The notes under the pieces: model-generated | What the model was told of the DNA's origin: nothing | Database searches by the model: none | Seen by the model: the letters and a program-made list of their open reading frames with translations, nothing else | Assembly: GCF_002160825.1 (NCBI RefSeq) | Contig: NZ_NFLI01000015.1 | Location: 41,498-105,497 of the forward strand | Length of the DNA: 64,000 bases | Reading direction: 5' to 3' | Source of the DNA: Lachnoclostridium sp. An131 | GTDB lineage: Bacteria > Bacillota > Clostridia > Lachnospirales > Lachnospiraceae | Part shown: positions 45,876 through 55,380 of the stretch, piece after piece | How the letters are laid out: each line of letters begins with the position of its first letter | Position numbering within the stretch: the stretch's first letter is position 1 | Position numbers and translations under genes: made by a program

Positions 45876-47228
45876 ATGGATCCTGACCCTGACAATTTAT
45901 GGCTGCAGTTACTTTTGCTTGTATTTCTGACGGCATTGAACGCGTTTTTTGCCGGAGCGGAGATGGCGCTTGTATCCGCCAGCCCGAGCAAGTTGTCGCA
46001 AAAAGCTGAGGAGGGCAATAAGAAAGCCGCCCTCGTTCTGGAGCTTTTGAAGGAACCCTCACGTTTTCTCTCGACGATCCAGATCGTAATCACACTGGCA
46101 GGATTTTTCAACAGTGCTTCTGCCGCTACCGGTATTTCCAAACGGCTTGAGGCTGTGCTGGTGAATCTACATATCCCGAACAGTGATACGATATCTGTAG
46201 TCATCATCACGTTGATTCTGTCTTATTTTACCCTGGTGCTGGGAGAGCTGGTGCCCAAGCGCATCGCTCAGCAGAAAGCTGAATCCTTCAGTATGTTTGT
46301 AGTCGGCCCGATTCGGGTGTTTTCCAAAATCACGGCGCCGATTGTCAAGCTGCTTTCCGTGTCCACAGGGCTGGTGCTCCGTCTGGTGGGAATGCACGAT
46401 GAAGTATCAGAGGAAAAAGTATCGGAAGCTGAGATCCGCGCTCTGATCGAAAACGGTGTGGAATCCGGTCTGTTTGACGAATATGAATCTGAAATGCTGG
46501 ATTCGGTTTTTGAATTTGATGATATTCTCGCAAGAGAGGTCATGACCTCACGCACCGACGTCTATGCAATCGACGTGGACGAACCGCTCTCCTCTTATCT
46601 GGATGAGATGCTGGCGACCCGCCATTCCAGGATTCCGGTTTACGAGGAGGACATCGACAATATCATCGGTATCCTCTATATGAAGGATTTCATTTTGGAA
46701 GCGCGCCGCTGCGGCTTTGAGCATGTGGATATCCGTTCGCTGCTGCACAAGCCATATTTTGTACTGGAAAGCAAGAATATCGATGAGCTCTTTAAGGAGC
46801 TTCAGGAATCGCATCAGTATATTGCCGTACTGATTGACGAGTATGGCGGCTTCTCAGGCATCGTTACCATCGAGGATTTGGTTGAGGAAGTGATGGGACC
46901 TATTGATGATACCGGGGATGATGATGATGAGCCTAAGATTGAGGCGATTGACGATCATACCTGGCTGCTGAAGGGCCTTGTCAGCATCAACGATCTGAAT
47001 GATGAGCTGGATACCGAGCTGGAATCCGAAAGCCATGATACCATATCCGGGCTTCTGCTGGATGAGCTTGGATATATTCCGGAGGAAAATGATCTTCAGA
47101 CGGTGGAGGTAGACGGCCTCCGCTTTGAGATTCAGAAAATTCAGGACAAGCGGATTGAACAGGTGCTTGTCACAAAGCTTCCGGAGGACGAGGCCTCTTC
47201 TGAGGAGGAACAGAAGGAAGAAAAATAA
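45876..47228 (+). CDS. CorC/HlyC-family CNNM-type transporter
   Basis: This 450-residue protein starts at 45876 with AGGAGG upstream. A DUF21/CNNM membrane domain with about four segments (about 8-180) is followed by a pair of CBS domains (about 210-330: VMTSRTDVYAIDVD, YGGFSGIVTIEDLVEEVMG) and a CorC_HlyC domain (about 350-435). The family handles Mg2+/Co2+ efflux or related cation control. The acidic tail (EEDEASSEEEQKEEK) is typical of gut clostridia. Confidence 0.95.
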   Translation: MDPDPDNLWLQLLLLVFLTALNAFFAGAEMALVSASPSKLSQKAEEGNKKAALVLELLKEPSRFLSTIQIVITLAGFFNSASAATGISKRLEAVLVNLHIPNSDTISVVIITLILSYFTLVLGELVPKRIAQQKAESFSMFVVGPIRVFSKITAPIVKLLSVSTGLVLRLVGMHDEVSEEKVSEAEIRALIENGVESGLFDEYESEMLDSVFEFDDILAREVMTSRTDVYAIDVDEPLSSYLDEMLATRHSRIPVYEEDIDNIIGILYMKDFILEARRCGFEHVDIRSLLHKPYFVLESKNIDELFKELQESHQYIAVLIDEYGGFSGIVTIEDLVEEVMGPIDDTGDDDDEPKIEAIDDHTWLLKGLVSINDLNDELDTELESESHDTISGLLLDELGYIPEENDLQTVEVDGLRFEIQKIQDKRIEQVLVTKLPEDEASSEEEQKEEK

Positions 47229-47250
47229 TAAATTTAAATCATTGCAATGC

Positions 47251-47314
47251 ATGAGAAGGGGCGCCGGCAGGCTGTGAAACAAAAGATTTACAGCCTGCCG
47301 GCGCCCCTTCTCAT
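47251..47314. terminator. 25-bp perfect hairpin between convergent genes
   Basis: A 25-bp perfect stem (47251-47275 with 47290-47314) with a 14-base A-rich loop lies between the CorC-type gene and nfo. No long T tract follows on either strand. Confidence 0.8.
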
Positions 47315-47370
47315 ATTAAATATGGACGAACGTTTATTTTCAACGTTTCCATGCATTCCGGCAACCGGGG

Positions 47371-48207
47371 CTAATCCCTGTATGCCCTGCGGAGCATGGC
47401 AATCTCCTTTGTCCAGCCCGCATCGTCATTTGGCGTTTCCAGAATAAAAGGAAGATCCCTGAGAGCCGGATGGTTGATGATGCGTACAAAGGCCTCCCAG
47501 CCTATCTGCCCCTCTCCTATCCGGGCATGGCGGTCCTTATGGCTGCCGAGGCCGTTCATGCTGTCATTGATGTGGACAGCCTTCAGGCGGCCAAGGCCAA
47601 TGATTCGGTCAAATTTTTCCAGCACGCCGTCCAGATCATTTACGATATCATAGCCGCCGTCCCAGACATGACAGGTATCCAGGCAGACTCCCACCTTCTC
47701 TGAAAGCACAACCTTATCGAGGATGGCGCGCAGCTCTTCAAAGCTTCTTCCGATCTCGCTGCCCTTTCCGGCCATTGTCTCCAGAAGTACTGTTGTAGTC
47801 AGCTCATCATACAGGCATTCGTTTAAGAGCTCTGCAATCAGGCGGATGCCTTCCTCTGTGCCCTGCCCTACATGGCTTCCCGGATGAAAATTATAGTAAT
47901 TTCCCGGCGTATATTCCATGCGTTTCAGGTCTTCAGCAAACGCCTCCCTGGCAAACCGGCGAACCTCCGCCTTGTCCGAGCAGGCATTCAGCGTATAGGG
48001 TGCGTGCGCGACGATTTTTCCGTATCCCTTTTCTCTCCAGAGCGCCAGAAATCCTTCCACATCCTCCTGTACGATCGCTTTGGCGCTTCCTCCCCGGGGA
48101 TTCCGGGTAAAGAAGGCAAAGGTGGAGGCCCCAAGCTTCAGGGCCTGCTTTCCCATGGCCTCATATCCTTTGGCTGACGAGATATGGCTTCCTATCTTCA
48201 TGCTCAT
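47371..48207 (-). CDS. nfo: Endonuclease IV
   Basis: This 278-residue AP endonuclease repairs abasic sites. Zn-binding motifs are in [35 protein letters not shown] and [22 protein letters not shown]. It overlaps the zinc-ribbon gene by four bases and ends a three-gene operon (yfbR-like, zinc ribbon, nfo). Confidence 0.96.
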   Translation of the reverse strand: MSMKIGSHISSAKGYEAMGKQALKLGASTFAFFTRNPRGGSAKAIVQEDVEGFLALWREKGYGKIVAHAPYTLNACSDKAEVRRFAREAFAEDLKRMEYTPGNYYNFHPGSHVGQGTEEGIRLIAELLNECLYDELTTTVLLETMAGKGSEIGRSFEELRAILDKVVLSEKVGVCLDTCHVWDGGYDIVNDLDGVLEKFDRIIGLGRLKAVHINDSMNGLGSHKDRHARIGEGQIGWEAFVRIINHPALRDLPFILETPNDDAGWTKEIAMLRRAYRD

Positions 48208-49259
48208 AAGGCCAGATCCTTCAGGGTGACGGTGACCCAGCCGCCGCCATATTCCTCGCTGTCGTAATTAAAGCCTGCCTCCAGTCCTACCGGAGAATAG
48301 AAAAAGATATTCTGGTCCGGATCCTGCAGAAGCGCAAGAAGCTCTTCATCGCTTGCATTGTCTATAAACTCTATGCTGCCGTTCTGTGTTTCGTTCTGTG
48401 AACGGAAACGCATTACAAGCTCATCATCAATCTCTGTCATCTGGTCCGGGGTGATCTCCTGCCCTGTCTCCAGATCAAAGGTCAGAGCGCTTACGCGCGG
48501 AATAGTCTGAGTTTCCTCATAAATGCTGTGCTGGAAGACGACACTGATTCTGGTCTCATCCATATATGTGACATATCCGTAGGTGGTACAGCCGCCTGAA
48601 TAATCGCTGTAGGTATCCTTGTATTCCAGCGCTTTCTCTGCAATGGTATCATTGACTGCGTCATAGGCGCCGTCGCCGCCTGTCAGCAGAGGATAGGTGG
48701 AATAGTAGGTGCAGTAATCCTCAACGTCGTCCGGGGTAATCGAATCCACGATCCAGGAGATTCCATAATCCAGATCCGTTCTTGTGGAATCTACAATCTC
48801 CCGGTAGTAGGGATCGTCCTCGCTGGGCTCATAATACTCGTAATCATCATAGTAATCATCGTAATAGCCGTCGTCATAATAGTCGTCATAGCTGTCATTG
48901 GAGCTTTCCTGTTCCAAAGAGACTGCTCTTCCCACTGCCTGGCCAAAGAATACAATCGCCAGGATAAGGCCGATCAACAGGAGCACTCCAGCGATAACGC
49001 CAAGTGCAATAAAGAGCCCCTTTTTACTTTTTTTGCGCTCCTGAGCCTGCACATAGGGTGTTCCCTGCATATAGGGCTGGCCGGCTGTTCCATAAGGCTG
49101 CTGACCGGGATTTCCCTGGGCGGCTTGTCCCTGTCCGGCGCCGCCAGGCACATTCGGCTGGGCCGAAGGCCGGCTGGTATAGCCGCAGCTGCTGCATACA
49201 CCGTCCCGCATCAGAGCTCCGCAGCGGGGGCAGAAGCCATAATCTCTGTTCTCACTCAT
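48204..49259 (-). CDS. Zinc-ribbon membrane protein with acidic Tyr-rich linker
   Basis: This 351-residue protein starts with a zinc ribbon (about 9-26: CPRCGALM ... CSSCGYTS), followed by a Gly/Gln/Pro-rich linker, a membrane segment (about 78-102) and an acidic Tyr/Asp stretch (about 120-150). The extracytoplasmic region (about 155-345) may be DUF3298-like: it contains [16 protein letters not shown]. Its role is unknown. It shares four-base overlaps with both neighbours. Confidence 0.85.
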   Translation of the reverse strand: MSENRDYGFCPRCGALMRDGVCSSCGYTSRPSAQPNVPGGAGQGQAAQGNPGQQPYGTAGQPYMQGTPYVQAQERKKSKKGLFIALGVIAGVLLLIGLILAIVFFGQAVGRAVSLEQESSNDSYDDYYDDGYYDDYYDDYEYYEPSEDDPYYREIVDSTRTDLDYGISWIVDSITPDDVEDYCTYYSTYPLLTGGDGAYDAVNDTIAEKALEYKDTYSDYSGGCTTYGYVTYMDETRISVVFQHSIYEETQTIPRVSALTFDLETGQEITPDQMTEIDDELVMRFRSQNETQNGSIEFIDNASDEELLALLQDPDQNIFFYSPVGLEAGFNYDSEEYGGGWVTVTLKDLAL

Positions 49260-49849
49260 TTCTCTCCTCCTGTAAGTTCATCCAGATTTTTTCCGTAAGC
49301 GTCTATAAAATATTCCAAAAACAGCTCTGTTTCGGGAAGCTTCATGCGTTGGATATGGTTCAGCGCCATCTCCTTCGCACTTGTAAATTCCCGGTTTCCC
49401 GCCTGCTCCTCTTCGATGCATTTGATATAGGCGGAAAGCTTGTCGGCGGCCTTCACAAGCTTCCAGAGGTAGGCGTCCTCCTCCTGCTTTTCAAAAATCT
49501 CCAGATATGCCTCCCGCATCGGCTCCGGCAGCATGGAAAGCAGGCTCTGCGCTGCCTGATGTTCGATATCCTTATAGGTGTCCTTGATCTGCGAATTATA
49601 ATATTTTACCGGTGTCGGCATGTCGCCCGTGATGATTTCCGTGGCGTCATGGTACATGCCAAGCACAGCCGCCTTCTGCGCATCCAGGCTTTTCCCAAGA
49701 CAGGAATTTCCAATCACCGCCAGAGCATGAGAGATCATGGAGACCTCCAGGCTGTGCTCGCTTAAGTTTTCCTGCCTGGAATTGCGCATCAGCGCCCAGC
49801 GGTCAATATATTTCATACGGGACATCATTGCAAAAAAGCTGTTCATCAT
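49256..49849 (-). CDS. YfbR-like 5'-nucleotidase (HD domain)
   Basis: This 197-residue HD-domain phosphohydrolase removes phosphate from deoxynucleoside monophosphates. Metal residues are in RQENLSEHSLEVSMISHAL (His), MYHDATEIITGDMPTP (HD) and KAADKLSAYIKCIEE (Asp). It is the first gene of the yfbR-like, zinc ribbon, nfo unit, and its nucleotide-pool role fits the neighbouring DNA-repair gene. Confidence 0.92.
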   Translation of the reverse strand: MMNSFFAMMSRMKYIDRWALMRNSRQENLSEHSLEVSMISHALAVIGNSCLGKSLDAQKAAVLGMYHDATEIITGDMPTPVKYYNSQIKDTYKDIEHQAAQSLLSMLPEPMREAYLEIFEKQEEDAYLWKLVKAADKLSAYIKCIEEEQAGNREFTSAKEMALNHIQRMKLPETELFLEYFIDAYGKNLDELTGGEK

Positions 49850-49870
49850 ACCCTTCTTTCTTTGACAGAA

Positions 49871-50623
49871 TCAACTGAAAACGTCATCTGTGCCGGCGCC
49901 GGAGCCCTTCTTTTTCCGCTTCTTGCTTCCGGAAGCCTCCTTCGCAGATATCAGGCAGATGTTGCTCACCAGAAAGCTGCTGTATTTCTTTGCATATTTC
50001 TGGTATTCCTGCCAGGAAATATAATATTCCTTTCCCCAGGAGGATACCTGAAAATACCCGTTTTCCAGTCCGGTCACAACCACGAAATGAGCCTTTACCT
50101 CCGTGGCCGGAAGATATTCCCCGTTCTCCTGGCGGTACAGTACAAGCTTATGCCGGCTCCAAAACGGTATGTTCTGTCCGATAGCGAGAAGTACAGGAAG
50201 ATCATGGGCCAGGCTGTTCTCTACCCGTTCGTACAGCTTTCCCTGGCTGATGCACCATTTGGCGCGAAATTCCATCTTATAATGGCGGAAATAGCGGTTC
50301 ATGGCATGCGGGATCAGAAAACCCGGAACGCCAAGACCAGGAATAATACCCAGATATTTTCTACGGATCCTGCGCAGATAGCGCTCATACCGAGGATAAG
50401 ACAGGTCTCCGTCCTCCCTCTGGATTCCATACTGCAGATCAGTGCTGCAGGAAGGACGGTGGAGCCCCATGTAAAGTAAGATATCTCCCATTCCTACGAC
50501 CCCGCAGCCGGATCTGCGCATAATGCGGGAGCTGCACCAGGTCTGGCTTCCGCCGAAAGAAGGTCCGTTCTGCGTCTTTACCGTGAGATATGGGTACCGC
50601 AGGCAGCAGCGCTTCATTTCCAT
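49871..50623 (-). CDS. C39/papain-like protein of unknown role
   Basis: This protein of about 250 residues starts at 50623 (MEMKRCC, GAGG eight bases upstream). An earlier ATG at 50650 lies only a few bases after the likely transcription start. The order of candidate catalytic residues is a Cys in RRSGCGVVGMGD (about 35-46), a His in AHFVVVTGLENG (about 185-196), and an Asn/Asp or Ser in FQVSSWGKEY. This resembles C39-type peptidases. The protein lacks an evident signal peptide, so the location is unclear. A basic Lys/Arg-rich tail ends it. Confidence 0.65.
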   Translation of the reverse strand: MEMKRCCLRYPYLTVKTQNGPSFGGSQTWCSSRIMRRSGCGVVGMGDILLYMGLHRPSCSTDLQYGIQREDGDLSYPRYERYLRRIRRKYLGIIPGLGVPGFLIPHAMNRYFRHYKMEFRAKWCISQGKLYERVENSLAHDLPVLLAIGQNIPFWSRHKLVLYRQENGEYLPATEVKAHFVVVTGLENGYFQVSSWGKEYYISWQEYQKYAKKYSSFLVSNICLISAKEASGSKKRKKKGSGAGTDDVFS

Positions 50624-50728
50624 ACATGTTTCCTCGCTTCTCTTCTGCATTCTAATAAAAAGTATAGCACAATTTCACGTCGCTGTCATTAAAAAAGCCC
50701 CCGGCTGATGACCGGATAAAATATGGTT

Positions 50729-52162
50729 TTATTCTATTACCTTTCCCATATAATAGAAGCCCTTGCATTCCTCCAGGCGTACGTTCAGATACGCTCCTAT
50801 CTGTGTCTCATCTCCGGGAAAATGTACCAGAAGATTGTTGCTCATTCTGCCGGTCAGGAAGCCAGGCCTGTGATCGTTCACCTCTTCTGCCAGCACCTCC
50901 TGAACCGTCCCGGCGAAGCGGGCGGTCTGAGACTTTGCAGATTCCTGTACCAGCGCAAGCAGGCGGTCAAAGCGGTCCTTTGTGATCTCCGGCGGCACCT
51001 GGTCCTCCATGACAGCCGCAGGCGTGCCTGTCCGCTTTGAGTATATAAAGGTATAGGCATTGTCATAACGAACCTGGCGCACCACATCCAGAGTCTCCAG
51101 AAAATCCTCCTCCGTCTCGCCCGGGAAGCCCACAATGATATCCGTCGTCAGCGAGATATCCGGAATTTCCCTGCGGATTTTCCCTGCCAGCTCCAGATAC
51201 TGCTCCTTCGTATAGCGGCGGTTCATGGCTTTCAGGATCCGGCTGCTTCCGGACTGCAGGGGAAGATGCAGATGGCGGCAGATTTTCCTGGAATCCCGCA
51301 TCACCGCAATCAGCTCGTCAGAAAGATCCTTTGGATGAGAGGTCATAAAACGGATCCGGCGGATTCCCTCAATTTCCTCCACTCTCCTTAAGAGCTCCGC
51401 AAAGGACAAAGGCTCCTCCAGGGTCTTCCCGTAGGAATTTACATTCTGTCCAAGCAGCATGATCTCCGTCACGCCGTCTGCTGCCAGAGAACGGATTTCC
51501 TTCAGGATATCCTCCGGCTTCCGGCTTCTCTCCCGGCCGCGCACATAGGGAACGATGCAGTAGCTGCAGAAATTGTTGCAGCCAAACATGATGTTCACGC
51601 CGGATTTGAAGGAATATTTCCGCTCAATGGGCAGATCCTCCACGATCTGGTCTGTCCCCTGCCAGATATCGATCACCTGGCCGCCGCACTCCAGGCTTTC
51701 GGCCAGAAGCTCTGCAAACTTAAAAATATTGTGAGTACCGAAGATCAGATCTACGAAACGGTAGCTTTTTTTCAGCCTTTCTATCACATCCGGTTCCTGC
51801 ATCATGCAGCCGCAGAGGGCGATCCGCATCTGGGGCCGCTCCTTTTTCCGGTGCTTTAAAAGTCCCAGGTGGCCGTACACCTTCAGGTTGGCGTTTTCCC
51901 GGACTGTGCAGGTGTTGTAAATCACAAAATCGGCATCCTCCTCCTGTACAGGCTGATAGCCGACCTGTTCCAGGATCCCGGCCAGCTTTTCCGAATCCCG
52001 GGCGTTCATCTGGCAGCCAAAGGTGGTTACACAGAAGGTCAGGGGACGGCCCAGCCTTTTGCTTTCCTCCTGAACCTTCTGGCGGCATACCTCTATGAAA
52101 TAGTACTGGCGTTCAGGCTCCGCAGCAGGGGCCTGCGCCTGAATTTCCGCATAATTGCTCAT
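50729..52162 (-). CDS. miaB: tRNA-2-methylthio-N6-dimethylallyladenosine synthase
   Basis: This 477-residue radical SAM enzyme adds a methylthio group to i6A37 of tRNAs. The UPF0004 N-terminal domain (about 38-165: FGCQMNARDSEKLAG, YNTCTVRENA) is followed by the radical SAM motif CNNFCSYC (about 195-202) and a TRAM domain (about 405-470). The length fits MiaB of clostridia. Confidence 0.96.
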   Translation of the reverse strand: MSNYAEIQAQAPAAEPERQYYFIEVCRQKVQEESKRLGRPLTFCVTTFGCQMNARDSEKLAGILEQVGYQPVQEEDADFVIYNTCTVRENANLKVYGHLGLLKHRKKERPQMRIALCGCMMQEPDVIERLKKSYRFVDLIFGTHNIFKFAELLAESLECGGQVIDIWQGTDQIVEDLPIERKYSFKSGVNIMFGCNNFCSYCIVPYVRGRERSRKPEDILKEIRSLAADGVTEIMLLGQNVNSYGKTLEEPLSFAELLRRVEEIEGIRRIRFMTSHPKDLSDELIAVMRDSRKICRHLHLPLQSGSSRILKAMNRRYTKEQYLELAGKIRREIPDISLTTDIIVGFPGETEEDFLETLDVVRQVRYDNAYTFIYSKRTGTPAAVMEDQVPPEITKDRFDRLLALVQESAKSQTARFAGTVQEVLAEEVNDHRPGFLTGRMSNNLLVHFPGDETQIGAYLNVRLEECKGFYYMGKVIE

Positions 52163-52209
52163 GACATTCTTCCTCGCTTATTGTATTTTGCCTGCTTTGC
52201 AGACAGCCT

Positions 52210-53643
52210 TCAGACAAGACACCGGAACGGCTGGAGAATAAATCCAAACACCGCCCAGGCGATCCGCTTTGAAACCGGTGCAGTCTGCACCTCCAGCCCC
52301 TCAGGGAGCTCATAGGTGTCTGCGTCAATGACCTTCCTGGAGCTTTCCTGCATCGCTGTCAGATAGCCTTCCAGCTCCTGGTTCAGCTCCTCACTCTGTA
52401 CCACCAGCATCAGCTCCGTATCCAGGTAGGTGCTCCGCAGATCGAGATTATAGGATCCGACGACAGACAAATCCTGATCAATCAGCACGCTTTTTCCGTG
52501 ATTGGAGGTTCCTCCATCGTATTCGTAGAGCTGGATTCCCGTAGCGACCACCTCATCTTTATGGCGGAGGTAATCGCTGGAGGCCACAAAATTATCCCCA
52601 TTTTCCACAGAGTTCAGAAGGATCCGGGTATCCGGAACCTTTTTTGCAAGGCCTGCAAGCTCCTCATACATCCAGGAATTGCAGACTACATAGGGCGACT
52701 GAAAAATCACCCGTTCCTCCGCCTGGCTCATAAGCTGGATCAGCTCATAAAAAAGCACAGGCTCCTTGCCGTAGATGTGCGTGGGGTTTGAGAGAAGGCT
52801 GATCCTTCCAGCCTCATAGGCATGTGCCTCGTAGTCCCAGGAGCCGTCGAAAAGCTCGGGATATTCGGCCTTCAGATTATGATAGCGCTCTGTAAGAAGC
52901 TCTCTTTCTTCCTTTACCTTTTTCTTATCAGCCAGCTTTTCATTGTCATGGAAGGGCTTGCATACGTCCAGATTCCAGACGCCCTCGAAGTATGCCTCAA
53001 GCTCCTTTAAAGAGGTGTCCGGATTTCCAGGCTCTGTATTATAGACGAGAACCTCCCGGTCATAGCTTACATTTTCCTCTGTATAATTTCCAATAAAATA
53101 GTCGAAGGTATTCCGCCCGCCCAGAAGGTAGGCCTTTTCGTCTACGATCACATATTTGTCATGCATTCTCCCCATGAGCTTCCACGGGGTCAGCAGATTC
53201 AGAGGATTATAAATCCGGATTTCCACGTTTGGATGAGAAGAAAGCGCATAGAAAAGCTCCCGCCCCTGCATACGCACCGCACCGCTGACGCCGTCTACAA
53301 GAATCCGAATCTCCACGCCCTCCTCCGCCTTCGCCAGAAGGACGGACAGAATGTCCCGGGTGCTTTCCCCCTCCCGCATGTCAAAGGTAGAAAGAATGAT
53401 CCGCTCCTCGGCCTGCTCCAGAAGGCGCATGCGCTCCTCCCAGGCGCTCATGTTAGTTTCCAGAAGCGCGACCCGCTCAGGGCCTGCGCCCTCCATCCGG
53501 AAGGCTGCCGGATCAAACTGGTTTACCGTGTTCTCCTCTATCTTTTTATACGACAAAAAGGGAGCCGTGGCCCCCATGATAAGATAGGCAAGTATGAACA
53601 GCAGCAGGCAGAGAATTTTATGCCGCCTGAAAAATCGTATCAT
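52210..53643 (-). CDS. Phospholipase-D-family phosphatidyltransferase (cardiolipin-synthase-like)
   Basis: This 477-residue membrane-anchored enzyme has an N-terminal hydrophobic segment (about 10-28). Two HKD motifs are at MHDKYVIVDEKAYLLGGRN (about 163-181) and SNHGKSVLIDQDLSVVGSYN (about 385-404). It probably exchanges phospholipid head groups. The spacing and length resemble cardiolipin synthases, but a second membrane segment usual for those is not obvious. Confidence 0.88.
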   Translation of the reverse strand: MIRFFRRHKILCLLLFILAYLIMGATAPFLSYKKIEENTVNQFDPAAFRMEGAGPERVALLETNMSAWEERMRLLEQAEERIILSTFDMREGESTRDILSVLLAKAEEGVEIRILVDGVSGAVRMQGRELFYALSSHPNVEIRIYNPLNLLTPWKLMGRMHDKYVIVDEKAYLLGGRNTFDYFIGNYTEENVSYDREVLVYNTEPGNPDTSLKELEAYFEGVWNLDVCKPFHDNEKLADKKKVKEERELLTERYHNLKAEYPELFDGSWDYEAHAYEAGRISLLSNPTHIYGKEPVLFYELIQLMSQAEERVIFQSPYVVCNSWMYEELAGLAKKVPDTRILLNSVENGDNFVASSDYLRHKDEVVATGIQLYEYDGGTSNHGKSVLIDQDLSVVGSYNLDLRSTYLDTELMLVVQSEELNQELEGYLTAMQESSRKVIDADTYELPEGLEVQTAPVSKRIAWAVFGFILQPFRCLV

Positions 53644-54010
53644 TCGCTGCTCCTTTCAGATTTCGCTTTTGTCCGTAAAAATGGAGAGGAGCTGACGTGT
53701 CGGTTCCTCTCCAGACCTTATTGTATTATCAAATCAAAAGGATTGCAACTGTTTTTTCATACCTCCTGCGTTCTTCCTTTCTTCCGCGTTTTCAGGAGCC
53801 GGCCAGCTCTCCGGCAGTAAAGCCGGAGGGCCTCCTTCATATTCTTTCATATATCCGGCAAAAAGCCTGCTGTCACAGTTATCAAACATTACGACGATCT
53901 GTGTATGAAAACCGCCGATCAGAAGCAGGCTTCCGAAGATCATTCCGAAAATACGAAGAGGAAAATGTCCCGAAGCTTTGTGATATAGAATTGATGCGCC
54001 GTACCCATAC
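53644..54010. other. Gap with possible short membrane ORF
   Basis: Minus-strand codons at 53734-54036 encode a hydrophobic stretch (about FGMIFGSLLLIGGFHTQIVV), but the only start is a GTG inside the kinase gene and there is no good ribosome site. I do not call a gene here. Confidence 0.25.
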
Positions 54011-55330
54011 TTACAGATTAAGGATTCCAGATGCACAGAATGCCGCTCCGCAGGCCGCCTCCTCCTGAAAGGCCGCCATCTGCAGCGGCATCCCGAATAT
54101 TTCTTCCGCCAGCTGCTGCATCAGCGCATTCCGGCGCAGGCCATTTCCGGATCCGGCCATTCTTTTTGCGCGCTGTCCGCTGATTTGGCACATCCTTTCA
54201 TAATATCCGTAAAGCTCCTCCAGAATGCCGGCGATCATGCCGACAGTCATCGCCCCTGGATGAAAGTTTTCCACGCGGATCCCTTCCATTCTCCCGCATG
54301 CCTCCGGATTTGTTCTGGTACCTGAAAAGGTTGTAAAAATCCTCCAGGCGCGGTCTCTTCCATATTTTTCGAGAAACTGTTCGCCCTGCCGGAGCATTTG
54401 ATCGTACATCTGTCCGGACAGTACGCCTGATACCTCCCTGTAAAACTGCTCCAGCATGGCATATGCCCTGCCTCCGCAGAGGCCCGCTCCCACCATGAGG
54501 TAACTCTCGGGAGGGAAGGGACGAAGCTCTATGCCGCTTGTGCCGCAGTCCAGATAAGCGGAGGTAAGCATGGATACCTGGCTTCCTGTCCCTATGTTGA
54601 GCACAAGCGTATCCTGCAGATCCTGCAGGGTTCCTGCCACGCTGGCCTGATTATCCCCCATGGAGCAAACCACGGGAATCCCTTCCGCAGTCCGCCCTAT
54701 GACACAGTGGGAGGCACAGACGGGCGGAAGATACGAGACATCTGCTCCCACTGCCCGCAGCCTGTCCAGGGAGAAGGTACCTCGTTCCAGATCAAAGCAG
54801 CCCCAGCTCGCCGCCATGTCCGCCGCGATCACAGGCTCCCTGTTCCCGGTTAGCTTCATTGCGATATAATCGCTGATCGTCGTCATTTTTACAGCTTCTC
54901 TGGGAATCCGTCCGGTCTGCTGCAGATAATAATGGGTAGTGAGCCCATAGCCGGAGGCGGCGGTTCCCACCTGCTCCTTTAAAAGCTCTGCACAGGTCTG
55001 CCCATTTTTCAGCAGCCGGTTTCCGCTGCCGTCCTCCCAGGTGTAGAGCGGGCTTACCGCTTCTCCCGCAGCGTTCACGTAGAGCATGCCGTGCATCTGC
55101 CCTGTCAGGCCGATTACATCCGGTTTTCCGTACTCCGCGAAAAGCTCCCGAAGGGCGCCGCGGGTTATGCTCCAGATTTGTTCCGGATCCTGAAGCCTGC
55201 TGTCTGCGGCATCTCCTTCACAAAAAGAATTATGCTCCATTGTCCTGCGCCCGATCAGGGTCTTTTTGTCCGGATCTAACAGCAGAATACTGATCGTAGT
55301 GGTTCCGATATCAATTCCAGCAGCATACAT
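54011..55330 (-). CDS. FGGY-family kinase (sedoheptulokinase-like)
   Basis: This 439-residue sugar kinase opens GIDIGTTTISILLLD, with the phosphate-binding loop, and includes GLTGQMHGMLYVN, VCSMGDNQASVAG and a C-terminal MAGSGNGLRRNALMQQ motif. The GQMHG block is shared by sedoheptulokinases and xylulokinases. It is the last gene of the glycyl-radical operon, which suggests that it phosphorylates the product of the radical enzyme. Confidence 0.85.
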   Translation of the reverse strand: MYAAGIDIGTTTISILLLDPDKKTLIGRRTMEHNSFCEGDAADSRLQDPEQIWSITRGALRELFAEYGKPDVIGLTGQMHGMLYVNAAGEAVSPLYTWEDGSGNRLLKNGQTCAELLKEQVGTAASGYGLTTHYYLQQTGRIPREAVKMTTISDYIAMKLTGNREPVIAADMAASWGCFDLERGTFSLDRLRAVGADVSYLPPVCASHCVIGRTAEGIPVVCSMGDNQASVAGTLQDLQDTLVLNIGTGSQVSMLTSAYLDCGTSGIELRPFPPESYLMVGAGLCGGRAYAMLEQFYREVSGVLSGQMYDQMLRQGEQFLEKYGRDRAWRIFTTFSGTRTNPEACGRMEGIRVENFHPGAMTVGMIAGILEELYGYYERMCQISGQRAKRMAGSGNGLRRNALMQQLAEEIFGMPLQMAAFQEEAACGAAFCASGILNL

Positions 55331-55380
55331 CGTTTATTCCTCCGTCCGGCAGGGCTTTTTTGTCCCGCCGCTTCCAATCC

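Noticed and set aside
53734..54036. Minus-strand ORF of 100 codons with a hydrophobic stretch
   Set aside because: It needs a GTG start inside the kinase gene, has no ribosome site and no recognisable family.
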